A stretch of DNA of 64,000 nt. Origin: Pseudomonadota bacterium. Lineage in GTDB: Bacteria; Pseudomonadota; Alphaproteobacteria; Rhizobiales; Xanthobacteraceae. Location: the NCBI GenBank assembly GCA_023404675.1, contig JAEYAW010000018.1, positions 62,001 through 126,000 of the forward strand, given 5' to 3'. Numbering within the stretch: the first letter of the stretch is position 1; every line of letters begins with the position of its first letter. A program made the position numbers and the translations under genes. Positions 37,701 through 44,393 of the stretch are shown in pieces. The notes under the pieces are model-generated. The model was not told the origin of the DNA. It ran no database searches and saw only the letters and a list, made by a program, of their open reading frames with translations.

Positions 37701-38116
37701 ACGGCCACCATCGGGCGAGGATTCTGATGATCTCGGCGAGCGCGCTGGAAGCGCACGGCACACCGCTGGCCCAGCCGTTCCACGACGGCCACCTGATGAA
37801 ACCGATCGATATTCCCCTGCTCTTGACGGCTGTCGGGCAATTGCTCGGTATCGACTGGAAATACAAAGGCGACGACGAGCGCAAGCCGGAGTGGCAACCG
37901 GGTCAGGAGCGTCTTCCGGCACTCCGCGAATTCGACGAACTCGCAGCGCTCGGACGAATCGGCCATGTCAGGGCGATCCAGCAGAAGCTCGACGACATCC
38001 AGTCGCGCTACCCCGAACACAAGGACGTTGTCGCTTACTTGCGCAGTCTTATCGACCGTTTCGATCTCCGCCACTTCATGACGATCCTGAGCACCTTGCA
38101 GAACAATGAGTCCTGA
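34751..38116 (+). CDS. NCS1-permease/histidine kinase/receiver fusion (putative transport-coupled amide or nucleobase sensor)
   Basis: A 1121-residue inner-membrane sensor. Residues 1 to about 480 form a full NCS1-type (CodB-like) permease module with about 12 helices, including DIDLLTRGAGFGYIGS. Residues 497-534 hold nine cysteines. Two further helices (about 560-615), a coiled coil, a HisKA box with His680 in GLSHELRSPLNAI, an ATPase domain (Asn798, DTGPGIQPDD, GTGLGLTISRAL) and a receiver with Asp966 and Lys1017 follow; the tail of about 90 residues is helical. It starts with GTG at 34751, nine bases after GGAGG. It diverges from urtABCDE-fmdAB and overlaps a LuxR regulator gene, so it probably senses a nitrogen compound and controls amide/urea uptake. 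No HPt domain is visible. The ligand and transport ability are unknown. Confidence 0.9.
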   Translation: MGRQRIDRVRRQYNQWVANQTLEDYALRFTAKSARRWSAARVANTALGAISFLALEAIGGTITLNYGVTNAASAILVVSALIFLCGLPIAYYAARYGVDIDLLTRGAGFGYIGSTITSLIYASFTFIFFAIEAVILAMALELCFGLPRAFGYLVSAIVIIPLVTHGITLISRFQLWTQPVWILLHILPFAAIAIHHRQSFSEWLAYPGVHGGTGQFDLLAFGAAAAVVFALVAQIGEQVDFLRFLPRDRRTSNRAWWIAMLSAGPGWIVPGAVKLLAGSFLAYFALNHGMSVENAAEPMHMYLAAFQYVLAEPDLALALAGVFVVLSQLKINVTNAYAGSIAWSNFFSRLTHSHPGRVVWVVFNVLVAVMLMEIGVYKALEATLGLYSNVAIAWVGALVSDLVVNKPLGLRPPHMEFKRAHLFDINPVGVGAMLLATIVSISAFYDMFGPTMKALSPFVALTVAFVTAPVIAFATKGKYYIARKPKRTWQNLELIQCCICEHSFEPEDMASCPAYSGPICSLCCSLDARCHDLCKPHARLSAQVSSSVARILPEPIRSRVTSQLGQYIAIFIASAGLVALTLGLIYLQTSAEMPGDLAQVSEALWKVFFSLVLIIGVVAWLFVLSEQSRRAAEAETRRQTTLLMQEIDAHKRTDAELQRAKEIAEAANLAKSRYVVGLSHELRSPLNAISGYSQLLENDSSLPPKPRDQVRVVKRSADHLSGLIEGILDISKIEAGRLHLTRDEVRLHEFLDQLVGMFRLQAAAKGIAFTFEKPEHLPPVVYADEKRLRQILINMLSNAIKFTPEGGVRFVIHYRSPVAEFEVIDTGPGIQPDDLERIFAPFERGALGVAQPQTGTGLGLTISRALAGVMGGDIRVSSAVGQGSTFRLKLLLSEVTNPKRAAIVDATVVGYHGPRKTVLITDDDPAHRDLLRETLAPLGFILLSAPDGPSCIALAQHCSPDLFMLDISMPGMDGWAVAKTLRANGHHRARILMISASALEAHGTPLAQPFHDGHLMKPIDIPLLLTAVGQLLGIDWKYKGDDERKPEWQPGQERLPALREFDELAALGRIGHVRAIQQKLDDIQSRYPEHKDVVAYLRSLIDRFDLRHFMTILSTLQNNES

Positions 38117-39026
38117 CATCAAAAAGCGTGACATCGTGCTGGTGGTGGATGATTCCGCCGACACGCTTCGTCTGCTTACCGATGCGCTGGACGGCGCAGG
38201 CATGACGGTGATGGTCGCGCTCGATGGAGCCAGCGCGCTGCGCGTGGTCGAGCAGGTGACGCCAGATATCATTCTGCTCGACGCCGTGATGCCCGGGCTC
38301 GACGGGTTCGAGACCTGCCGCATTCTCAAGCGCAACGCGCGATTGACCCACGTGCCGGTGATCTTCATGACCGGCCTGACGGAAACCGAGGATATCGTGC
38401 GCGGCCTTCAGGCCGGCGGGGTGGATTACGTTGCCAAACCGATCGCCGTGCAGGAGATGCTGGCGCGCATCCGCGTGCATCTCGCCAACGCGCGGCTGGC
38501 GCATAGCGCCCATACGGCGCTCGACGTCGCCGGGCGTTTTCTGTTCGCCGTCGATTTCGCAGGCCACCTGCTGTGGGCGACGCCGCAAGCCCGCAAGCTG
38601 CTTGGCGATCCCCCCACCATCGCGCCGGACAGCGCGCCGATCCTGACCGATGCGCAGATGAGCTGGCTGTCGGAGGCCAGCGCCGGCAGCCAGGCTTCGG
38701 CCTCCACGGCCTGGTCGGTCGGCAGCGAGCAGCTCCGCCTGCATTACATGGGCCGGCTCGGGCCCAACGAATATCTGCTGCGGCTCGCGCAGGGCACGCG
38801 CTCGGCGACGCCCGCCGAGTTGCAGAAGGAACTCGGACTGACCAATCGCGAAAGCGAGGTGCTCTCCTGGATCAGCAAGGGCAAGACCAATCGCGACATC
38901 GCGCAGATCCTCGGGCTGAGCCCGCGCACCATCGACAAGCATCTGGAGCAGATTTACGCCAAGCTCGGCGTGGAAAACCGCACCGCCGCCGCGGCGCTGG
39001 CGGCGCGCGCCAACAAGGAAGGCTAG
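38106..39026 (+). CDS. LuxR-family response regulator
   Basis: A 306-residue regulator overlapping the end of the sensor kinase gene by 11 bases. The receiver domain (1-125) has the acidic pair Asp15-Asp16, phospho-acceptor Asp59 in ILLDAVMPG and the Lys in DYVAKPI. A middle segment (about 130-230, with FLFAVDFAGHLLWATPQAR) looks like a small PAS-like domain. The C-terminus is a LuxR/GerE helix-turn-helix: LTNRESEVLSWISKGKTNRD then SPRTIDKHLEQIYAKLGV. It is the probable output of the fused sensor and a candidate to bind the palindrome at 34674-34695. Confidence 0.92.
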   Translation: MSPDIKKRDIVLVVDDSADTLRLLTDALDGAGMTVMVALDGASALRVVEQVTPDIILLDAVMPGLDGFETCRILKRNARLTHVPVIFMTGLTETEDIVRGLQAGGVDYVAKPIAVQEMLARIRVHLANARLAHSAHTALDVAGRFLFAVDFAGHLLWATPQARKLLGDPPTIAPDSAPILTDAQMSWLSEASAGSQASASTAWSVGSEQLRLHYMGRLGPNEYLLRLAQGTRSATPAELQKELGLTNRESEVLSWISKGKTNRDIAQILGLSPRTIDKHLEQIYAKLGVENRTAAAALAARANKEG

Positions 39027-39166
39027 CAATCCACCTTCGCAGTACGACATCGGCGTGCGCCGCACGCTGCTGCGCCGCGTCATACAATGTCGGCGCAATT
39101 CCCTCGCGGGTCATTGTCCCGGCGCGATCCTCCCGCTACCACGGTCCTCAAAACTCGGGAGGGGTC

Positions 39167-40489
39167 ATGCGTCTGCCGTTTTTCTACGGATGGATCATCG
39201 TCGCCGTCACGTTCGTGACGATGGCCGTCGGGGTCAACGCCCGCACGGCATTCTCGCTCCTGTTCTCTCCGATCGTGGACGAATTCGGCTGGCAGCGCGG
39301 CGTCACTGCCGGCGCATTCTCGTTCGGCTTCGTGGTGTCGGCGTTCATGTCACCGCTGATCGGCCGTCTGATGGACCGCTCCGGCCCGCGCGCGGTGATG
39401 GAACTGGGCGTGCTGCTGACGGGCTGCGGCCTGCTGCTGGCGCCGCTCACGACGCAGCCATGGCATCTTTACCTGACGCTGGGCGCGATGGTCGGCGGCG
39501 GCAGCGTGTGCCTCGGCTACTCCGGCCAGTCGCTGTTCCTGCCGAACTGGTTCGTCCGCAAGCGCGGGCTCGCGGTCGGCATCGCCTTCGCCGGCGTCGG
39601 TGCGGGCTCGATCGTGCTGTTCCCGTGGATGCAGCATCTCATCGCCGGTTCAGGCTGGCGGACGTCGTGCACGATCCTCGGCATCGCGGTGCTCGTCATC
39701 CTTGCGCCGATCAACCTGCTGCTGCGCAAGCGCCCCGAGGATATCGGGCTGAAGCCGGATGGCGATGCCGCGCCCTTGGCCGGAGCCGCACCGCCCCCGA
39801 GCAACGTGATCGACACCACATGGGCCGCGACCGAATGGACACTGGTCCGCGCACTCGGCACCGCGCGGTTCTGGTGGCTGGTGGTCGCCTATTTCGGCGC
39901 ACTGTACATCTGGTACGCTGTACAGATTCACCAGACCAAATATCTCGTCGAAACCGGCTTCAGCGCCGAAAGCGCCGCATGGGCGCTCGGGCTCGTCAGC
40001 TTCGTCGGAATTCCCGGCCAGATTCTGCTCGGCCACCTGTCCGACCGCATCGGCCGAGAGGCCGTGTGGTCGTTGAGCTGCGCGGGCTTTCTGATCTGCT
40101 TTCTGTCGTTACTCGCGTTGCAGGCTGCGCCGGGCTCGCTCGTGCTGCTCTATGCCCTGATCCTGACGCAGGGCTTTTTCGGATACGGCTTCACCTCGAT
40201 CATGGGCGCGGTGGTGCTGGAGATTTTCCAGGGGCCGTATTTCGGCAGCATCTTCGGCACGCTGATGCTGGCCGCGCTCGCGGGCGGCGCGGCCGGCCCG
40301 TGGGTGACCGGCGCGCTGCACGACTTTTACGGCGACTACACCCTCGCCTTCTGGATCGGCATCGTGGTCAGCGTTCTCTCCGCCATCGGTATCTGGCTCG
40401 CCGGCCCCGGCAAGATCCGCGCGGTCAGCGGGCGTGTCGCTCGCCTCGACGCCGAGCGCGCCAAGGCTGCCGAACGGCAGGCAGCCTGA
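39167..40489 (+). CDS. MFS transporter (OFA/monocarboxylate-like)
   Basis: A 440-residue inner-membrane transporter with 12 predicted helices. It opens MRLPFFYGWIIVAVTFVTMA, and the loop GRLMDRSGPRAVMELG is the MFS signature between helices 2 and 3; the second-half equivalent is LGHLSDRIGREAVWSL. The pattern resembles oxalate/formate-type and monocarboxylate MFS carriers. The start at 39167 has GGGAGGGG; the open frame upstream inside the regulator gene is not used. Substrate unknown; a short organic acid, such as an amide hydrolysis product, would fit the setting. Confidence 0.85.
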   Translation: MRLPFFYGWIIVAVTFVTMAVGVNARTAFSLLFSPIVDEFGWQRGVTAGAFSFGFVVSAFMSPLIGRLMDRSGPRAVMELGVLLTGCGLLLAPLTTQPWHLYLTLGAMVGGGSVCLGYSGQSLFLPNWFVRKRGLAVGIAFAGVGAGSIVLFPWMQHLIAGSGWRTSCTILGIAVLVILAPINLLLRKRPEDIGLKPDGDAAPLAGAAPPPSNVIDTTWAATEWTLVRALGTARFWWLVVAYFGALYIWYAVQIHQTKYLVETGFSAESAAWALGLVSFVGIPGQILLGHLSDRIGREAVWSLSCAGFLICFLSLLALQAAPGSLVLLYALILTQGFFGYGFTSIMGAVVLEIFQGPYFGSIFGTLMLAALAGGAAGPWVTGALHDFYGDYTLAFWIGIVVSVLSAIGIWLAGPGKIRAVSGRVARLDAERAKAAERQAA

Positions 40490-40501
40490 GCGCGCTCTGA
40501 G

Positions 40502-41917
40502 CTACGCCTTGGTCGGATCGACTGGCGATGGCGGCACCCCCGCCGCCGCGATGGCCTCGCCCGCATGCAGGCACAGATCCTCGCGATAACGCCCCGCGAC
40601 CACCTGCACGCCGACCGGCCTGTCGCCGACCATCCCGGTCGCGACCGACAGCGCCGGCATGCCGACGAAGGGAATGCCGACCTGCGGCATCTGGGCGTGC
40701 CAGACCCGGCGATAGGCCTCCTCCCCCTTGAGGTCAAGGCCGAACTCGAACGGCAGTTCGCCCGACACCGGCGTCAGCAGGACCGCCGGTCCCTCGAAAA
40801 ACATTTCCCACAGCCGCGACAGCGTCGCCCGGCGGGTCAGGATCTGCGACAGCACCCCGCTGTCGAAGCCCTTCGCGTCTTCCGCATGGCCGCGCAGCGC
40901 CGCCAACGCGCCGGGATCGCCCTCGCGCTCGGCGGCCGCGAGCTGGGCTGCATAATTGTCGGCGAGCCACAGCTTGGTCTGAAGGTCGGCCGCCTCGCGC
41001 AGCGGCGGGATGGCTGTGACCTCCTCCACGATCCAGCCGGCTTGTGCCAGCCGATGGGCGGCATCACGCACCGCGTCCTTGACCTCCGGCGTGGCGCCGA
41101 GCCCGTCGGGGTCGACGCAGAAGGCCGCGCGCGGCACGCGCGGCGGTCCCTCAAGCGGCGCAGGCACCCACCACGGATCACGCGCGGACGGCTGCGACAT
41201 CGCCGCCAGCGCCAGCCGCAGGTCTCCGATGCTGCGCGCGATCGGCCCGGACACGGCCGAAATCTGCGGACCGATCATGCGTTCCGCTCCCGAGGCATTG
41301 TAGGCAGCGATCCGGCCCGGCGTTGGCCGCAAGCCATGGACGCCGCAGGCATAGGCCGGATAACGGATGGAGCCGGCGATGTCGGTGCCATGGGCGATAT
41401 GGCCGATGCCGGCCGTGACGGCGGAAGCCGCCCCGCCGGATGAGCCGCCCGGCGTGATCGCCGGATTGCGCGGGTTGAACGTGTCGCCGTGGATCAGGTT
41501 GGTCGTGAACCAGCGGTAGGAAAATGCGGGCGTATTGGTACGGCCGACGATCACCGCGCCCGCCTTGCGCAGATTGGTGATGACGGGGCTGTCCTCGGTC
41601 GCAATCAGATCCCGCTGCAGGGTGATGCCGTTGGTGGTCGCGTAGCCGACCTGATCGATATTGACCTTCACCGTGACGGGCACGCCGGCCAGTGGCCCCG
41701 GATCCTCCCCGCGCGCGAAGGCGGCGTCCACCGCGTCGGCCTGCGCCAGAACGTCGTCCGGCCGCGACTCCACCACCGCGTTGATAGCGGGATTGACCTC
41801 ATCAAGGCGCGTCAGCGCCGAGGTCGCGGCCTCGCGCGCGGAAACGGTACGTAGTTTGATCAGCGCGGCAATTTCCACCGCAGTAAAGCGCCACAAGGCC
41901 TGCATGAGATCGATCAC
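40502..41917 (-). CDS. Amidase-signature hydrolase (second copy type)
   Basis: A 471-residue amidase-signature enzyme, only distantly similar to the one at 25044. Visible catalytic elements are Lys in PVTVKVNIDQ, the TPGGSSGGAASAV loop and the nucleophile Ser in GTDIAGSIRYPA. The N-terminal WRFTAVEIAALIKLRTVSARE is the helical entry typical of 6-aminohexanoate-cyclic-dimer hydrolase-like and aryl-amidase members. Substrate unknown. It is convergent with the MFS gene (12 bases apart) and divergent from the Old Yellow Enzyme gene. Confidence 0.88.
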   Translation of the reverse strand: MIDLMQALWRFTAVEIAALIKLRTVSAREAATSALTRLDEVNPAINAVVESRPDDVLAQADAVDAAFARGEDPGPLAGVPVTVKVNIDQVGYATTNGITLQRDLIATEDSPVITNLRKAGAVIVGRTNTPAFSYRWFTTNLIHGDTFNPRNPAITPGGSSGGAASAVTAGIGHIAHGTDIAGSIRYPAYACGVHGLRPTPGRIAAYNASGAERMIGPQISAVSGPIARSIGDLRLALAAMSQPSARDPWWVPAPLEGPPRVPRAAFCVDPDGLGATPEVKDAVRDAAHRLAQAGWIVEEVTAIPPLREAADLQTKLWLADNYAAQLAAAEREGDPGALAALRGHAEDAKGFDSGVLSQILTRRATLSRLWEMFFEGPAVLLTPVSGELPFEFGLDLKGEEAYRRVWHAQMPQVGIPFVGMPALSVATGMVGDRPVGVQVVAGRYREDLCLHAGEAIAAAGVPPSPVDPTKA

Positions 41918-41978
41918 TCCACCTTCGATTGCGCCATCAAACCGGATTCCATGGGGTCCGTCGAGGCGCGGACGCGTC

Positions 41979-42001
41979 TGCGCAGGTATTTGCCCTGCGC
42001 A
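41979..42001. promoter_or_regulatory. Perfect inverted repeat in the amidase/OYE divergent promoter
   Basis: TGCGCAGG at 41979-41986 and CCTGCGCA at 41994-42001 are perfect eight-base arms around a seven-base AT-leaning centre. It lies between two divergent genes, about 62 bases from the amidase start and 93 from the OYE start, which is a typical operator position. The cognate regulator is not encoded beside it. Confidence 0.4.
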
Positions 42002-42093
42002 CAGGTTTCTCTAGAATAGCCGGGCTGCCCGGAAGCGTTCCGGTATCACAATAACAACGCGCGTCCTGCCCGAGGAAATATCAAGGAACGTCC

Positions 42094-43218
42094 ATGTCTT
42101 CAGATTCCCTGTTCTCTCCGCTTGCGGTCGGTCCGCTGCGCCTGTCGCACCGGGTCGTCATGGCCCCGCTGACGCGCATGCGCTCCGGACAACCGGGCAA
42201 TGTCCCGACGGCGATGAATGCCGAATACTATGCCCAGCGCGCCACCCCAGGCGGCCTGATCATCGCCGAGGCCACGCAGGTGATGCCGGAAGGCCAGGGC
42301 TATCCGGCAACGCCCGGCATTCACTCGGCAGAACAGGTCGCCGGCTGGAAGAGCGTGACCGATGCCGTCCATGCCAAGGGCGGCCTGATCTACCTCCAGC
42401 TCTGGCACGCGGGTCGCGCCTCCCACTCCTCGCTGCAGCCGAATAGCGGCTTGCCGGTCGCACCCTCCCCGGTTCCGATGGAGGGCCGCGCGATGACCGC
42501 CGGTTTCGGCGCGGAGCCGTGCCAGACGCCACGCGCTCTGGAGACCAGCGAGATCGCCGGGGTGGTGAAGGCGTTCGGCGCGGGCGCGGCCAACGCGAAA
42601 GCCGCCGGTTTCGACGGCGTCGAGATTCACGGCGCGAACGGCTATCTCATCGAACAGTTCATGCAGAGCAGGACAAACCTGCGCACGGATGCCTATGGCG
42701 GCTCGATCGCCAATCGCTGCCGCCTGCTGATCGAGATCGTCGAGGCTGTCACCGGCGTGTGGGGCGCGGACAGCGTCGGCGTGCGCCTTTCGCCGTTCGG
42801 CATCGCCAACCAGAGCGGCGAGGACGAGCCCATGCCGCTCTACACTTACGCGGTGGAGCAACTGCGCCCGTTCGGTCTTGCCTATCTGCACCTGATCGAG
42901 CCGCGCGCCAGCGGCACCGGCAAGGCCGACATCATTCGCGACGATCAACCCTCCGCCGCCAAACTGTTCCGCCCGCTCTGGACCGGTCCGCTGATCGCGG
43001 CCGGCGGATTCGACGGCGCGAGCGCGGACGCCATCATCGCACGCGGCGACGCGGACGCGGTTGCGTTCGGCCGTCCGTTCATTCCGAATCCGGATTTGCC
43101 CGCCCGTCTGAGAAACCGCTGGCCGCTCGAACCGCACAACCGCAAGACCTTCTACGGCGGCGGCCGCGAGGGCTACACGGACTACGAGCCTTACAAGGCC
43201 GCGGAAACTGTTTCATAG
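42094..43218 (+). CDS. Old Yellow Enzyme-family alkene reductase
   Basis: A 374-residue FMN-dependent NAD(P)H oxidoreductase (NemA/XenB type) reducing activated C=C bonds, nitro-esters or electrophiles. Motifs are SHRVVMAPLTRMRSGQPGNV, LQLWHAGRASH (FMN/substrate region), FDGVEIHGANGYLIEQFMQ with the His-x-x-Asn substrate pair, and DADAVAFGRPFIPNPDLPARL at the FMN phosphate. Full length for the family. Often induced by electrophile stress through TetR- or ArsR-type repressors; the palindrome upstream may be such an operator. Confidence 0.93.
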   Translation: MSSDSLFSPLAVGPLRLSHRVVMAPLTRMRSGQPGNVPTAMNAEYYAQRATPGGLIIAEATQVMPEGQGYPATPGIHSAEQVAGWKSVTDAVHAKGGLIYLQLWHAGRASHSSLQPNSGLPVAPSPVPMEGRAMTAGFGAEPCQTPRALETSEIAGVVKAFGAGAANAKAAGFDGVEIHGANGYLIEQFMQSRTNLRTDAYGGSIANRCRLLIEIVEAVTGVWGADSVGVRLSPFGIANQSGEDEPMPLYTYAVEQLRPFGLAYLHLIEPRASGTGKADIIRDDQPSAAKLFRPLWTGPLIAAGGFDGASADAIIARGDADAVAFGRPFIPNPDLPARLRNRWPLEPHNRKTFYGGGREGYTDYEPYKAAETVS

Positions 43219-43287
43219 GACCGGCGCAGGTCAAAAGCGGATGCCGGGCATCCACATCTCCTGGCAAAGCTCGCAGGAAGAAAACTG

Positions 43288-43313
43288 GATGGCCGGGGTC
43301 AAGCCCGGCCATC
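43288..43313. repeat. Palindromic intergenic repeat, copy 2
   Basis: GATGGCCGGG at 43288-43297 and CCCGGCCATC at 43304-43313, perfect ten-base arms with a six-base loop, between the convergent OYE and hutX genes. Same family as the copy at 28285-28306. Its place between converging genes would let it act as a bidirectional transcript end. Confidence 0.75.
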
Positions 43314-43362
43314 TCGGAGAGAACAGCCGGACAACGAAGCCGGCATTACCGATGGCAAATGC

Positions 43363-43869
43363 CTACGCCGTACGCGCGCGCCGGAACGCCGCGAACTGAT
43401 CGGCCTTCAGCGATCCGTCCGCCTCGCGGCCGACGAACACCTTGAACATGATGCCGCCATCGACATTCAGGAACGCGATGAAGGCCGAGGTCTTACCGCG
43501 AAACTCGCGCTCGACAAACGCGACGCCGCCGCAGCGCTGATGGCGCAGGTGACCGTGCAGTCCCTTCGGAGCCATCAGATTGTAATAGCCGTGGCTGACC
43601 TGCCCCTTCGGCACCGGGCCGCTGAACTCGAAGATCGCGTCCGCAGTATGGACGATGAAGGTGACATCGCCCCAGTTCGCGATCTCCTGCATGAGAGGCT
43701 CGAAGCGTGCGCCGTCCGCGATGCTGCGCATGGTCTCGGGCAGGGCCTCGATCACCGCGCGCGGCGTCACGCCGCGCTCGCTCGCCACCGTCTCGATGAC
43801 CGCGCCCGGATTCTCGGCCATATGCGCCCGAAGCGCCTCGGCGGATTCCGGCGATACCTTCTCAAGCAT
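43363..43869 (-). CDS. hutX: Haem utilisation cytosolic carrier protein HutX
   Basis: A 168-residue protein of the HutX/HuvX family that binds haem in the cytosol and passes it on. Characteristic segments are VTPRAVIEALPETM, WGDVTFIVHTADAIFEFSGP, GYYNLMAPKGLHGHLRHQRC and FVEREFRGKTSAFIAFLNVDG. The start at 43869 is preceded by GAGGGG. It lies 17 bases behind the haem monooxygenase gene on the same strand, so uptake, carriage and breakdown of haem are linked. Confidence 0.92.
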   Translation of the reverse strand: MLEKVSPESAEALRAHMAENPGAVIETVASERGVTPRAVIEALPETMRSIADGARFEPLMQEIANWGDVTFIVHTADAIFEFSGPVPKGQVSHGYYNLMAPKGLHGHLRHQRCGGVAFVEREFRGKTSAFIAFLNVDGGIMFKVFVGREADGSLKADQFAAFRRARTA

Positions 43870-43886
43870 GGGACAGCCCCTCGCGG

Positions 43887-44222
43887 TCAGGCCGCGGCGC
43901 TCGACCTGGTCAGGGTTTGGCGAACCTCGAAGCCCTCGAACTTCGGATGCTCCAGATAAAGCGGTCCGGTGGTTTCATTGCCCGCGCGCGCGTGCGCCGC
44001 GCGGAACTCCTCCGAGCGCGTCCAGGCCTCGAACGCATCCTTGCTCTGCCACACGGTATGCGAAGAATAGAGCGTGTGATCCTCGGCTTCCGGCCCCTTG
44101 AGAAGGTGAAACTCGACGAAACCCGGAACGCGATCCAGATACGAGTCGCGGCTGGACCACACTTTCTCGAAGGTCTCTTCCGATCCCTTCTTCACCTTGA
44201 AGCGATTCATTGCGATGAACAT
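43887..44222 (-). CDS. hmuD: Haem-degrading monooxygenase (IsdG/HmuD/HmuQ type)
   Basis: A 111-residue ferredoxin-like-fold monooxygenase that opens haem to release iron. With the ATG at 44222 the expected triad falls at Asn6, Trp67 and His77 (AMNRFKV, FEAWTRS, FRAAHARAG), matching IsdG numbering closely. A TTG two codons earlier is a possible but less likely start; AGGAG is well placed for the ATG. Bradyrhizobium has two such enzymes, HmuD and HmuQ; which one this is is not certain, so the symbol is tentative. It continues into hutX. Confidence 0.85.
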   Translation of the reverse strand: MFIAMNRFKVKKGSEETFEKVWSSRDSYLDRVPGFVEFHLLKGPEAEDHTLYSSHTVWQSKDAFEAWTRSEEFRAAHARAGNETTGPLYLEHPKFEGFEVRQTLTRSSAAA

Positions 44223-44356
44223 CGGCAACTCCTGTCTCAGACCAGTCCCTCGTCGCGACTTCTAGCGCATTTCGCCAGACCCGTCATAAAAATCAGTCCG
44301 TCAAAAAACATGTGACGGCGACCGGGGAGGTTTGCGCCGGTGCCGCCACATGCTGT

Positions 44357-44374
44357 CCCGCTGAAATGAGCGGG
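44357..44374 (-). terminator. Short hairpin downstream of hmuR
   Basis: CCCGCT at 44357-44362 and AGCGGG at 44369-44374, loop of six, 20 bases beyond the hmuR stop on the minus strand. No T-run, so it is at best a weak or Rho-assisted end separating hmuR from the monooxygenase gene. Confidence 0.3.
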
Positions 44375-44393
44375 CCAGGTTGTTGTCGCCGCG

